DNA from: Loxodes magnus
Lineage: Eukaryota > Ciliophora > Karyorelictea > Loxodida > Loxodidae
Assembly: GCA_946699065.1 (NCBI GenBank)
Contig: CAMPDV010001094.1
Location: 80,245 to 144,244, forward strand
Length of the DNA stretch: 64,000 bases
Direction: 5' to 3'
Made by a program: the position numbers and the translations under genes. The stretch's first letter is position 1. Each line of letters begins with the position of its first letter. Positions 23,733 through 35,930 of this stretch are shown here, piece by piece. Below the pieces are notes generated by a model, which made no database searches, was not told where the DNA came from, and worked only from the letters and a program-made list of their open reading frames with translations.

Positions 23733-26700
23733 ATGAAGTTAAATAAAATATAATAAATTTAAAGTATTTTTTAATAATAAATATTATATTATAGTATTTT
23801 ATAAGTTTGAATGATTTAGGTATAATAAGAAGTAATGATTATGTAGTAATATTTTTAGAATGTTATATATTGTAAGTTGATTTAATGTTAGTCTGATAGT
23901 TAGACAGTGATGGTGTTGATTGTAAGGGTTGATATAAATATATTTGATATAATTAAATATTGTGTAATTAGTAGAGACATATTAATATTAAGTAATGATG
24001 CACATAATGATGTGCATAATGAATTTGAAAGTATGTTTTAATTTAGTATAAAATAAAAATATTTGAGTTTTAAAGTTGATGCTATCTACTTATGATTTAG
24101 TTATTATATTATAGTTTAAAAGAATTATTTAAATAATAAAAATTTATAAAAAAGTGATCTAATAAACAGTTAGCTAAATTATTATCTTAAAAAGTTTATT
24201 ATCTAAATAATACTAAAAATAAGCAAAAAGAATCTAATAATACATATAGATATAAATATTTATAGCTATTATATTACTTTAATAATTAAAGGTAAAAGTA
24301 AGTTTTAGTGATAAAATAATTCTTTATTGGATTAACAAAGATTAAAGTTAGAAAATATTTTATCTAAAACATATTAAATGTTGCTTTTGTCTAAATAGCT
24401 ATTTAAATTCATTTTACTTATATCTTTTTTACTTAAGAAAAAGTAAAGACGAGTATTTTAAAAAGAGCATGAACAATGAAGTTATATAAATGCTCACAAA
24501 AAAGAAAATTTATAAGTGAAAATATTATGATTACTACTATATTGAGTGCTCTAAAGTTATATAATATATTATTAAGAAGCTTCTTTTTTAATAGATAGAT
24601 AAACTTCTTGATAGTTTAATGAATTTCTTGGTGGATATTACGATAATTTAATTATAATTTAAATATCATTGATATGAAGTGTTATTAGCAATAATATTTC
24701 CTAAGCAGTATATAAAATTGTTTATAATTTCCCTAAAATAAAAGTTATTACGTGCACATAAAGATTCTATATTGATTACAATAAAGATTAAAATTAGCTC
24801 TGTTTTATAGTTAGAAAGAAATTAGTTGATAAGAAATTTGAATATGTTGATAAACATAAATGGTAACATTAAGCTATCTATTTATACATTAATATAAAGT
24901 AATTTTGTTGATGCTAATTGTATTATCTGAATATGATTAGATTTTTTGATAATAATAGGTTTATTTGAATATAAAAGGAATTAAAAAATAAACTAATTTA
25001 AATTAGTTAAAATATTTAATTTCTTAATTTATATCTAATTAAATAAATTAAACCATTATATACTCTTAAGTTTAAAACTTATATAATTATAAATTTTGGT
25101 TACAGATAAGTTTTATTTAAATTATATAATATTATTTCTATTTATAGAGTATAAATTGAAGTAAGTAAAAAGGAACAATATTATTGATATTTAAATATAT
25201 TTTAAATTAGAATAAATGATTAAACTTTTAATTAAATAAATATAAATATCAGATATTTACAACACTATATCAAATTAATTATTTTAAGTAAATATACTAT
25301 TTTAACTTATATCTACTATTTTTTAATCAATCCAAATAATCATATAATAATAATCAAATTATCAAATTATAATATACTCAAATTATATCCAAATTACATA
25401 TAATTCATCATTATTCAAATATATTATTACACTTAAATCAAACCATTTATTTTATACATTTTTTCCATATCAAATAGTCATCAATTCTAAAAAACATACT
25501 AATTTCAAATATTATATCAACTCATTTTATTAATACCTCCAAATTATAATCATAGATATAATTATAACCAAATTAATGCTTCATTATTTTAATATTAGAA
25601 CCTACTTTTAAATATCATTCTTATACATATATAAATATAGTTATTATTTTTATTTAAATATGTATATTGCCATTTAATTTTAATAACAATACTAATTTAT
25701 TTTTTAGTTTAAATATTTTTAATTTATATCATCTATTTTATTTATGCTTTTACTAATAGTTTTTTAATTTAATTTTAGTTTATATTTCTTTAAATTAAAT
25801 TACACTTACAGTCATTTTATATATCTTAATTAAAATTTATATTTTATAGCAATTTAAAATTAAATAGTATCATTTTTTTATTATTATTTTAGATATTTAA
25901 AGTTAATATTATCTAATTTTTTAAAGGAAAAAAGCATAGTTTTTGAAGTGTTTTGAAGTGAGAGTACGAAATTTTAATATCAGAGTCATTAAATTGGTAA
26001 GTTTAGAGTGTTGAATTCGATGAAATTTCATTATCTTGTTAAAACTAATACTTTTAGTAAATTAGATTGATATCCTGGTGTGATTCGGTTGAAAAAACGA
26101 TTTAAGGAAAAAATGTTTTAGTTTTTTAGATTGGCTTGCGGAAAATTCTAATGAGAATTATTTTTAAGTGAAAGAAGAATCATATTCTTGCTGTTGTCTA
26201 AATTAAAATTTTCTTAGGAAGTACGTTAAGGCAGATTTAGTGTTTCATTAATAAAGTTTGCCATTTTATTTTATTAATTAGTAAAGAATTTTTAAATTAA
26301 AGAAAGCTTTAAGCCATAGGTAATTAAATGTAAATAGCTTGATAAAATTAAGCGAAAGTAATCATGACCAATTCTTTTCAATTTTCAGGATACCTCTATA
26401 TTCTACTCTTATGTAATAAAGATAAAATCTGACCATTACAATTTTAAGTTATTTATCTGGAAAAGCAATTTATAGATAATTTTATGATATCTTTGAACTT
26501 TCGTATTTATAGATTAGTTAATTTTTTTATAATCTAAATAAGGATAAATTAAATAATAATATGAATTAGCTTTATAATTTTAATTATTTTTAAAGATATT
26601 AGCAAACAATTTCAATCAGATAGAAGCTTTATATTAAAATAAAACTTCTTTTTAATTATTATATCATAATTTTCTATCAAATAACTATTTATAAATAAAA

Positions 26701-27025
26701 GTTAGTCTATGAAGAAATTAATAAAAGCTACTAGTAATAAAACTTAAATTACTAGATCTAAGGAAACTAAATTTAGATATTCTTAAGATTAGATAAAATA
26801 AAAATTTTGTTTATTAAAATTTAGCTCCTTAAAGAGTATAATAATCTATTGAATGATTTTTAGAAAGTTAAATTTTAAATAGATAGAAATATTAGGAATT
26901 AAAAATTAATAATAGTAATTATATAATAATAAATTAACCTCTTTTATATACTTCATCGATTAGATAAAAATAATAAAAACCTAAAAGTTAAGAATAACAA
27001 TTTCTATTTATAGAAAATATAATAT
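23733..27025. other. AT-rich remainder of copy 2
   Basis: Matches 4278-7572 of copy 1, including the coding-like stretch (ATG at 26709). Past about 27025 the sequence is unrelated to copies 1 and 3. Confidence 0.45.
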
Positions 27026-27887
27026 TAAAGATTTTCCTAATTTTAGAGCTTCGTTATCCTTAAAAGAAAGTTTAGAAATTATACTGTAAATTTAATTTTG
27101 GTTTAGTTATAAATATTTATTCTTACAAGCAAACTAAAGTTAAAAAACTTTAAGTCTCTTAAGCAAATAAAAGTCATATTTAAAAATTTAAAATTATCAA
27201 AAATTTCAGATTTCTTCAAGCTCAGTAAAAGAAAGAATATTTAGCAATAAAAGTTTCTAATGTTATTAGATAAATACCTGAGTTTACTCAAATTGAAGCT
27301 TGATAAAATCAAAATAATAAAGTATTTGAATTTAAATTTGAATAAGCTATTTAAAAAAGTTCAAAATAATACACTAAAAATAAATTAAGACTTAAGCTTG
27401 AGAAAAATTATGAGCTTACAACGAAATATTTAATTCAATTAAATATTCTTTTAAAAAATAAGAAATTTCAAAGTACAACACCAATATTAAATTTTGAAAA
27501 TAGAACTTGTAAGAATTAAAGCTATATTAAAATTTAAAATAAGCAGTTTAAAAATATTTTAAAACAGAATTTATATTAAATAAATTTTGAGATTGATAAC
27601 ACATTCATCTCCTTTAAAAAGGTTTTAAATGTATTTTAATTTGTGCAAAATAAATAAAAGATATGACTTTAATGAAAACTAAAAATAGAAAAATAGAAAA
27701 ATAGAAAAATCTAAGCAATGAATTAATAATAATCATTATATAGGTATAAAAAATATTGCTTTTTTTAAATCTGAAGTTTTTATCTCTTTTCTTTATATTT
27801 TAAGGCATAAGTAACAGCGAATACAATTATTCTATATGGTTTTAGATTTAATTATAAATTTAATAATTATTTAACATTTAATAAAAA
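27026..27887. other. AT-rich single-copy stretch
   Basis: No gene supported. It holds a short tandem repeat of AATAGAAA at about 27683-27710. A plausible-looking peptide reading crosses from copy 2 into the first 250 bases, but nothing independent supports it. Confidence 0.4.
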
Positions 27888-27959
27888 GGGCTGCTACGGG
27901 AATTGAACCCGTGACCTCTCGCACCCGAAGCGAGAATCATACTACTAGACCAAGCAGCC
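27888..27959 (-). tRNA. tRNA-Pro (CGG)
   Basis: 72 nt, minus strand. It differs from the UGG genes only at the anticodon wobble base (CTTCGGG loop) and at one D-loop base (TAGTAGTAT instead of TAGTGGTAT). Its flanks are unrelated to those of the UGG copies. All stems pair. Confidence 0.95.
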
Positions 27960-29064
27960 TTGCTATAATTATTATTAAAAGCTAATAAATACTAATTTAA
28001 TATATTAACTTTACTTGAAATTTTTCATTCAAAAAGAAAATTTATAAATATAAACTAAATCTCTTTTATACTTAAAAAAGTTATTTAGATTAAGAGAAAA
28101 GATATTAAGCTAGTTCTGCTTTTTAGAAAATTAATTTGTATTAAAAAGCATAAAAATAAAGAAAAAAGCATAATTAGATTTTTTATTATGTACAAATAGC
28201 TCTGTATTCTAATAATGGGAAAAAGCTCTTAATATTTTTAATAATTATAATGTTTAGAGAAAAATGTTTTGTATGTTACTATTTATTATAAACATTTTAT
28301 TTTCATCTTTTGTAAGAAAAAATTATTTTGTAATTATTTCAAAAATGATATGGCTCTTATACTTCTAAGATAAATGATTAACAAAATCTATTTGAAACAA
28401 TATTCATAATATTTTTATAAATATAGATTACTTAGAGTTTTTTGTCTTTTCTTTAGAAATATAAATTTTAAATAAATTTAAAATGATATATCAATAATTA
28501 TAAAATGCTCAATTTTTCAAATTTATTTAGAAATAATAGGTAATTTTTATATTATTTTAACGTAAAAAATCATAAACATTTTTATATTATGCTTACCAAT
28601 TAAAAATTTGATTCTAAAAAAAAATGAAAAAAGCATATTACAAAAGTGAAAGAAAATAAATTTGTCTTTTGGAAGGATAAAGGATAATTTAGATTTTTTT
28701 GTTATGCTTTATACTCTGAATGAATATTCTTAATATAAGTATTTTTCAAACTCTTAATGCAAATAAACAATCTAAAAGATTCAATAAATTATATTGAAAT
28801 AAGTTAATTTTATTGTAAAAGAGTAGATGGTTATGTTTTATTTATTTGAATTTTTAAGTATTATTTTCGCAAAATTTTATTAAAAGACTGACATAACTAA
28901 ATCATTTTTATTATACTTCATATACACTTTGCTTAAACTTAATTAGATCAATTTTTTCAAATAATACAACTATAAAAATAAATTTTTTAATTTTTGTTTA
29001 ATTCTAAGAATAAATTATAGAATATTTAAAGTATATAAGATAAGGGAAACAAGAGTAATATAGA
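27960..29064. other. AT-rich spacer between tRNA-Pro genes
   Basis: No gene recognised. Confidence 0.4.
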
Positions 29065-29136
29065 GGCTGCTTGGTCTAGTGGTATGATTCTCGCTTTGGG
29101 TGCGAGAGGTCACGGGTTCAATTCCCGTAGCAGCCC
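29065..29136 (+). tRNA. tRNA-Pro (UGG)
   Basis: Identical in sequence to the tRNA at 14056-14127 but on the plus strand. It is followed directly by a T4 terminator. The 20 bases upstream (AAACAAGAGTAATATAGA at about 29047) match the upstream bases of the other two UGG genes, although the surrounding DNA is not shared. Confidence 0.97.
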
Positions 29137-29785
29137 TTTTTATTTTTTAATTTAATAGGAATTTATATAATTTTTAACTTTTTATTTAAGTTTTATTTAT
29201 AAAAAGATAACTCAAGCTTCTTTATTCAAATACGACTCTTCATTTATCAAATTATTAGATTCATTCTTTACATTTCCTTATAGATCAACCAAGATCTCAT
29301 TTAAATACGTTTTTCTATTTCTGTACTTATTTTTCATTTCTGCTACAAAATTTCCTTAATATGAATATGTATCAAACAAGAAATTCTAAAACTTTATTTA
29401 GAAAGTTAAATGTCTTGAATCCATTCATTACTTGTATAGATAAATTTTACTAACACTCAAGATCTTTTTTCTTAATTTTAGCTTTACTTAAGAATACCTG
29501 CTAGTTAAATTGCTAATCTAGTGATATCAGAGAAGTAAATAATAATCTTAAGAAATGGAATTCATTTCCTCTTTTAAAATATGATGATCGCTTCTTATAG
29601 TTCTAGTGAGATGTTGGAAATCACTTGAGTATAAATTTTTAGAAGTTTGCTTAAGATTTGAAATGTTATTTATAGGGAAAATATTGTAGGTAACCAAAAT
29701 AAAATAATACAGAATGAATTTATTGCTACTAATAATTAAATCTTACACTCATCATCTAATCAGCTTCATATAAATTCTTCAATAC
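29137..29785. other. AT-rich stretch
   Basis: No gene recognised. Confidence 0.4.
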
Positions 29786-30702
29786 TTATATAGGAAGAAT
29801 TCAAATAAAAAAATAAATGGAATCTTAAAATCTTGTTCCCGACTTTTTCTTGAGCAAAGAAGATAAAAAAGCTCTAGAAAAAAAGCAGGCATAAAAAAAG
29901 TATCAAAATCTTCAACTCCCCACTTACAAAACTAATAAAGAACCTAATAACTATAATAAAAACCTCCTAAAGTAATAAAAAGAAAGGATTCTAATATAAT
30001 AACAGGAAAAGAACTTCCATCAAAGATAATTAAAAAGGAAATCAATATTTAAAAGTTAGTATTTGAAATATCCAATCTCTAGGAAGAGATTAAAGTGCTT
30101 AAGTAGGAAAATTAAGAAATAAGAAACTTATTATCGCTTGGAAAAGATAACTTAGAGATTAGAATTATTAACTAAGAAAGGGAACTCAAAGCATATTGGA
30201 ACATTTAAACTGAACATAGGTAAGAAACAGCAAGGCTTGGAAATATCGTATAAAAACAAGAGTTGGAGTTTATTAAGCAAAAGAATATTAGCACAAACAT
30301 AACTAATTAGACAAATTAGATGGAGATAGAATAAAAAGAGGTTATAAATCGAAAACCAATCAGATAAGTAAGGAAGAAATGCTACTACTGTAAGAGTAAG
30401 TGACATTTGTACAAAAATTGCTAAAAAATTTAAGAATTTCAAGAAAAAATTTTGGCGTAAAGAATAAGAAAAATACTAGAGGCTCTATTGGAACTAGTAT
30501 AGAGATATTTGCAGAAGAAAATGATGTGAAGTACCTTTTGAAATAATAAGAACAAGAAATCAAAGAAACTGAGAAGACCTTAGTGAAGATAATTTCATTA
30601 GATCAAGAATGATGAGAAGTGTTGCTGATAAAACAACTTATTTTAAACGGTGTCCAGATTGGCATTGTTGGACATTTTAATTTCATTATATAGGAAGAAT
30701 TC
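29786..30702 (+). mobile_element. Retroelement fragment with 17-bp target duplication
   Basis: Perfect direct repeats TTATATAGGAAGAATTC at 29786-29802 and 30686-30702 enclose 883 bp that hold the gag-like ORF. The repeats lie exactly 900 bases apart. A short remnant near 30645-30680 can be read as G-I-V-G-H-F-N-F, loosely like the GDFN motif of APE endonucleases, but this is weak. No poly-A tail is clear. Confidence 0.65.
29817..30529 (+). pseudogene. Gag/ORF1-like protein, CCHC knuckle, one frameshift
   Basis: ATG 29817 opens a Lys-rich N-terminus (LSKEDKKALEKKQAQKK) like that of the ORF at 19261. After about 50-60 codons the protein-like reading moves to the next frame (net 2 mod 3). It runs through a Glu/Gln/Asn-rich coiled-coil-like stretch to a perfect CX2CX4HX4C knuckle, CYYCKSKWHLYKNC (30380-30421), with UGA as Trp, then to TGA at 30527. 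Role by family: nucleic-acid-binding structural or ORF1 protein of a retroelement. Being frameshifted and short, it is probably a dead copy. Confidence 0.6.
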
Positions 30703-31225
30703 TTAATATTATAAAGGAAACTTAATAAAAGATTTTTATTATTTATTTGAAGTTATTTACAGTCTTAAGAAATGTTTTTTAATCACAAGTGTCAATACAG
30801 AATACTCAATGATAAAGAAATCTCAAAAAATAAAGATTCTTTTCATCGAGCGACGGGAAGAACTGAAGGAAGAAAAAAGAATTACAAGTAGGAGAAGAAG
30901 AAATTCTTAGAGAAAGGAGAATTTTCAAGATATATAAACTTTTAAAATTTCTAGTCTAATGGTAAATTATATTTGAATTAAATGTTTTTAATTAATTTTT
31001 TGATTATAAAATAAACTAAAAATAAATAATGAATGCTAATATTACTTATATTTATTTTTAATTATTTATTTTGTCTAAATCTAATTTGTTTTTAATATTT
31101 TTAGCATTTAAGTTAATAATAGATTTAATAGTATATAATAACTTCTTTATAAAATTAAATATTTAAATTTAATAAATGATTAAATCAATCTTTTTATCAT
31201 TTTATATAGATATAAATAAATAAAC
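30703..31225. other. AT-rich stretch
   Basis: A purine-rich patch at 30840-30930 gives a Lys/Glu-rich reading. No gene supported. Confidence 0.35.
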
Positions 31226-31535
31226 TTTATTATAGATTGCGTAGCACTCTCGATGGTGCGGAGATATTTAAATTAATTTTATTTAAAGTGATTAAATTTC
31301 TCTTTGTAAGTTTCCTCAAGTGCTTCACATCTTTAGGAGATCTGACTTCAGGGTATGGTCGGCGTGATGCACCAAGAGACCTAATCGTCTGGCATCTTTC
31401 AGTAACCGTTATTCAATGCCTCCAGTTCTTTCGTCTTGGCTCCTGCAAGATTCTTGTTCAGTTGGTTGCTCCTGAAGTACTTCTCTGTGAGTTAAGTTAA
31501 TCTCAGCTGGAGGATTGTTGCTCCCTATTTAAAAT
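31226..31535 (+). ncRNA. Family A structured element, copy A5 (diverged)
   Basis: Head GATTGCGTAGCACTCTCGATGGTGCGGAGA: the inner stem GCAC/GTGC is kept, the outer stem is altered. Later boxes align with A1/A4: GGCATCTTTCAG, then CTTGGCTCCTGCAAG (stem CTTG/CAAG), then GTTAATCTCAGCTGGAGGAT and CTCCCTATTTAAA. An 87-codon standard-code ORF at 31237-31500 is an accident of higher GC and is not conserved in the other copies. Confidence 0.55.
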
Positions 31536-33261
31536 ATAGATAATAAATTTTAAATAATGCTAAAAATAATTTAAAATTAAAGAAACTAAAAGAGTTAATA
31601 GTTATGCTACTATAAAGCTATAAAATTAGATTTATTGATATAGATTAATTTTAATTTTGCTTATATTTGATTTTAATATTTAGAACTTTCAAAAAATATT
31701 AGTTGATAAATATCAAAAATTTTGGTTAATAGTTTTATTATTATAATATTTGATTTAAAAGATGGTGATTAGTTTTGCTAAAGATAATTATAAATAAGTT
31801 GAAAAACTAGAATGATATTGAAATAATGTATTATTAAATATATTTAACTATAGTATTCTTATATTTTAGCTTTATTTTTAGAAATATCCATTTCTTTATT
31901 GTTATTTCATCACTATTTTAAAAATAATTAAATAGCAATTCTAGTATTTTAAGCTGAACTAGAAAGCATTTTAATCGTAATATTATAGCTTATTTTAATA
32001 TGATTTAAATTTATAAGATCTAAAGCTAAAATTAGAAAATTAACTATAAATTTTAAATAAATAGAGATAAGATAGTATAGAATTATATACTTAATATAAT
32101 AATTAAAATCTATATAAAATAAGTAAAAAATAATACTTTACTCATAAATAAAATAAAAGAGTTTCAATATTTAGAAATATTGGGACATACTTGTAATACT
32201 TATAACCTAGGCTATAAATATTGCAAATATGTTAAATATAAAAGTTTTATATTTGTCTATCAATTTTCTCTCTCTTTCTCTTGCTCTGATTTTATCAAAT
32301 TTCTATTTTTCCAGCCTTTTTCTTGATTTTTATAAATATGATTAAAGTCGTTGGTTTCTTTAAGCACATCATCTTGTTCTTAAAACATTTCAACTCGCTT
32401 CTTTTACATTTTTTAATGAAATATTTTGATTAACTTGTCAATAATTTACTCATTAAATAAAATATAATATTATGAATGTATATTTCAATTAACATTTATT
32501 TAAAAGTTTAAATTTACTATTAATTATCTAAAATATTTAGCTGATTAAGAGAAACATTTAGTTTGTGTAATTAATTTTTAAATAATTTACAATAAAATAA
32601 AAACTAATCTTATGTTACTGAAAATTTAAATAATTAGAACTTATTATTTTGCAAATTTTAAATTGCTATTAAAACAAGTTATTTTTGTAATTTATTATAA
32701 TTTTTAATTTTCTGGATATCATATTATAAACTTTATAATTTGTATAATTATCGTTTTTACTCCTTTTTATCAAAGTTATAATTATTTACATTTATCTTTA
32801 TACTTACTATATTTTGATGGTTTAATAAAAATTATTATTCTATTATATTAACACTAAACTTTTCTAATTATAAAGATTTCTAATAACTTACTTAAAAGAA
32901 TTATATTAATGTTTTAAGAGTAATTATCTTTATCTTTATTTTTTATTTATTAAGATAATTTCATCTTTAAATCGATTTTAAGACATTTTATTTAATTTAA
33001 TTATCAATAATCACTTATCTCAAAGGTTAATTTTCTACTTATCAGATTTTTTAGTTATGGAATTATTATAATTTTCATTTTTTCATATAGATCTAAAACT
33101 TTTATGCGTGAAATAGTTAATTTATGCTTTTAAAGATTTTTATCATTTTATCTATAAAATTTTTTTCTAAAGAAATAACTTAATTTAATTTAATTTTTAA
33201 ATTAATCCTTTTTATTTAAATTTAATTTTAATAAAAAAACTTTTTACTTAAAAGCCTAAAA
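31536..33261. other. AT-rich stretch
   Basis: No gene, tRNA or clear repeat seen. Confidence 0.4.
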
Positions 33262-33530
33262 ATAAGGACATGTTCATGCACTAATTGTCATACAGATGGT
33301 AATCACAGTTAACTCTGTTGAAGGATTAATCTTCACTGCCCAATCCCATGAACAACAAATCCAGTGATACTCTGTAGTTTAATACAGACCGAGTATGGAT
33401 TAAGCTTCGAGCATCCTTATCAAAGCCTTTACCGACCGAAAAATTAAATACTTCACTCCAGGTAAGATTACCATACTATTAGCCAATGAACCTAAATTTC
33501 GAAGAACACTTGAATCCTATCAGCTCCATA
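33262..33530. ncRNA. Candidate structured RNA, strand uncertain
   Basis: A 270-bp island of much higher GC. It contains a long hairpin in which AATCC, ATACTC and CTGTA (33358-33376) pair TACAG, GAGTAT and GGATT (33385-33403), with only short internal loops. On the plus strand GTTAACTCTGTTGAAGGATT resembles the family A 3' box. On the minus strand ATCTTACCTGG followed by AATTTTTCGG is reminiscent of a U1-like 5' end and an Sm site, but the U1 70K loop is absent. It is single copy in the window and its function is unknown. Confidence 0.4.
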
Positions 33531-34184
33531 TTTATTAATTAATCATTTTGATAACTATAAATTTTTATTCTTTATATTTAATTTATAAAAAAGGTAAAAT
33601 AAATAAATTAAATTCACTATTTTTCGGTACTTATTTTTAAGATTAAATTATTTATTTATCTTATTTGATAAATTAGCTCCAAACTTCCTAGAAGATAAAT
33701 TTAAAATATTTATTTCTTTTATTCTTAATTTTGAAGGATTATTTCAACAACAATTAGTTTTTTTTGAAATTTTGCTTTTTTCATATCACTTATTAACATA
33801 ACTATTTCTAAAAATAAAATAATTCTCACTTAATGTCATTTTTTCAATCTTTATGGCTTAGGAAATTTGCAAGATAGAAGATTCAAAGCAATAAATTTCA
33901 GCTAATTTTCAAATATTTCTCATTTAGAAGTAAAATAGGATAAATTTTCTAAATTAAATAAATTGCATCAAATGAAAGCAAATAAAATCAGATGCTATTT
34001 TCGCACTATGATTTCAGATGATTAAAGAAATATTGAAAAATATAAAAAATTACTGATTTAATGCAAATTTATCTAATTTGCTAGAAAAAGATTCTATGCT
34101 TTTGAAATAAAAATTACATCCCTTTGATCGATTATAAACTAGGATTCTTTAAGGAATAAAATATAATGAATACAAGATTTTGAA
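33531..34184. other. AT-rich stretch upstream of 34.2-kb gene
   Basis: No feature recognised. Confidence 0.35.
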
Positions 34185-35279
34185 ATGAAACAAATATAGG
34201 AAAAAAAGGTTCGATATACTTCAGGGTTTCATGATCGATGATATTATATTGAGAAAAAATAAACAAAAGATGAAATTAATTTCAAACAAGATGATTTAAG
34301 ACTCTCACCTATGAGAGAAATTTTTAAAATAGGTTAAAAGTATGAAGCACTAAAAGATTTCTGATTGCAACTCATAGCAGTTAATAAGCTATGATTGGCT
34401 GAATAAAGAGGTGCTTGGCCTCCAGTAAGATGTTTAAAGCTGAAAAAATATAACAGTAAATTAATGGAAAAACTTGAAATAGCAGAGGAAATAGAATAGA
34501 AACTCATGATCTATGAAAGAAACCTTAGCACCTTCTAAAATATTTCAAAAAATCCAGAATAGCTATTTACAAAAAAAAACAATAGAAAAGAAAGAAATAA
34601 GATGTAGGATAGAAAAAATAGAAGAAAATAATTAAAAAATTCAGCATTAAATGGAACAAAGTGAGTAATTAAGTAGTTCACAGATTTTATGAAGAAGAAG
34701 AATAAATATTAGATTTAATGCTAAATATAAATGCAAAGATATTACTCTGCAACTTTCTAACGCCTCTATGAATAAGAGCTAGAAATTTCACAACTTAAAT
34801 AAAAGTTTTGAAATTACTAGAAGAAATGGAGAATAAAAAGGAGAGAAAACATCAACTAAAACTAAAAAGAAAAAAATTTTTATTGCAACTAATTATGGAA
34901 TATTTAAAAGAAAAAATAAAGTCCTATCTAGGCAAACGAATGAATCAAGAACCAATTGATTAGCAAGGAGATAAGTTATAGAGACTTACAAACTTTTTAT
35001 TTAGTCGCTAGATTAATCTAGAGATTTGCTGGAGGGGATGAAATACCTCAAAAAATGTCAGCATTAAAATTATCGTGTCTTGTCAAATAAATTTCGAATA
35101 AATTATAAAAATAAATTATACTTTATGACAATTTTATTTTTGATTTAGTAAAATTAAAATTTTAATAAAGTAAGACAAATAGTTAAAGAAAGTATAAAAT
35201 TTATTAAACTAAAAGTTTAAAAAAATCACAGAAACTTAAAAAAAATTTTGAGGAACTAATAAAATAATAATTTATATGA
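34185..35279 (+). CDS. Hypothetical protein, 364 aa in reassigned code
   Basis: From ATG 34185 to TGA 35277, purine-rich with GC above the surroundings up to about 35060. Residues about 8-40 (RYTSGFHDRWYYIE then INFKQDDLRLSP) faintly resemble a Tudor/Agenet-type beta fold, which is a guess. A tract GAWPPVRCLKLKKY follows, then long Lys/Glu/Gln-rich helical stretches and a final hydrophobic part ending near VARLIQRFAGGDE. The last ~70 codons are very AT-rich, so the true end may be earlier or an intron may be present. There is no second copy to test the frame. Confidence 0.4.
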
Positions 35280-35628
35280 TATTTCAAAAGAAAAAGACTA
35301 AAAGTGAAAATGAAGAAAAAATTGAATTTTTATAAAATTTTTTCTCTAATAAATAATAAATAATAATTTTATCTTTAATCATATTTTTAAATATAAAAAC
35401 AAAAAAAAATTAATTAAAAAAAATTAACGATAAATTGGACTTTATTTCCGAAGCTTGAAACAATTATTAATAAATACTTTTATAATCAAAGGTTAAAAAT
35501 TTTATAGTTGTAAAAAAAAGTTAAAGTTTAAAAGCTTTGTGAAAGCCTTAGTAGTCAGCCATCTGACCTATTCTATCAGCTTGTCTCTATTAGTTTGTCT
35601 TGAATTCCTACTAGGCTTAGTTAGGCGG
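35280..35628. other. Spacer at left edge of copy 3
   Basis: AT-rich up to 35540. A short GC-richer patch follows in which AAGCCTTAGTAG (about 35542) can pair CTACTAGGCTT (about 35611). It replaces the outer part of the family A head seen in copies 1 and 2. Confidence 0.4.
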
Positions 35629-35930
35629 TGTAGCACCTCAGGCGGGCGCAGCTCTTTGATAAAGATTTTTAAAGTTAATAAAATTCCTTGCTGAAGTCTT
35701 CCACAGTGCTAGCATTCCCTTGTGAGTTTATTATAGGTCGCTATCGGAATGCTTCTCTAAGACCTTAGTATCTGGTATCTTTCATCATTAATACTACTTG
35801 ATGCCTCTTCGATCTTGTCTTCTCTTCTCTTGGGTCCTAACAAGATTTTTGATTGGTTCTTCACCTATGGATACCTCCTGGTACCAGAGTTCAAGTTAGT
35901 TTGAGTTGGAGGATTGGCGTCTATTGATTT
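35629..35930 (+). ncRNA. Family A structured element, copy A3 (5' truncated)
   Basis: Keeps GTAGCACC..GGCGGGCGCAGCTC, but the outer GAGC is replaced by AGGCG, so only the inner stem can form. The small hairpin TACC-TCCT-GGTA (about 35872) has a compensating change relative to TACT-TCCT-AGTA in A1. Confidence 0.55.

Larger units (their letters stand above)
20086..27025 (+). repeat. Long repeat unit, copy 2 (left part only)
   Basis: Collinear with about 575-7572 of copy 1, nearly identical outside the kelch gene. It begins after a TAT microsatellite that ends the gag-like ORF and stops abruptly near 27025, so it lacks S, X, Y and the tRNA genes. No target duplication is visible at its ends. 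Confidence 0.93.

Noticed and set aside
30152-30563. Two overlapping minus-strand ORFs
   Set aside because: Antisense of the gag-like zinc-knuckle ORF.
31237-31500. 87-codon plus-strand ORF as a gene
   Set aside because: It lies in family A copy A5. Other copies do not keep the frame but keep hairpins.
33430-33475. U1 snRNA on the minus strand
   Set aside because: The 5' end and Sm-like word fit, but the first stem-loop with the GATCA-GAAG loop is missing and spacing is wrong.
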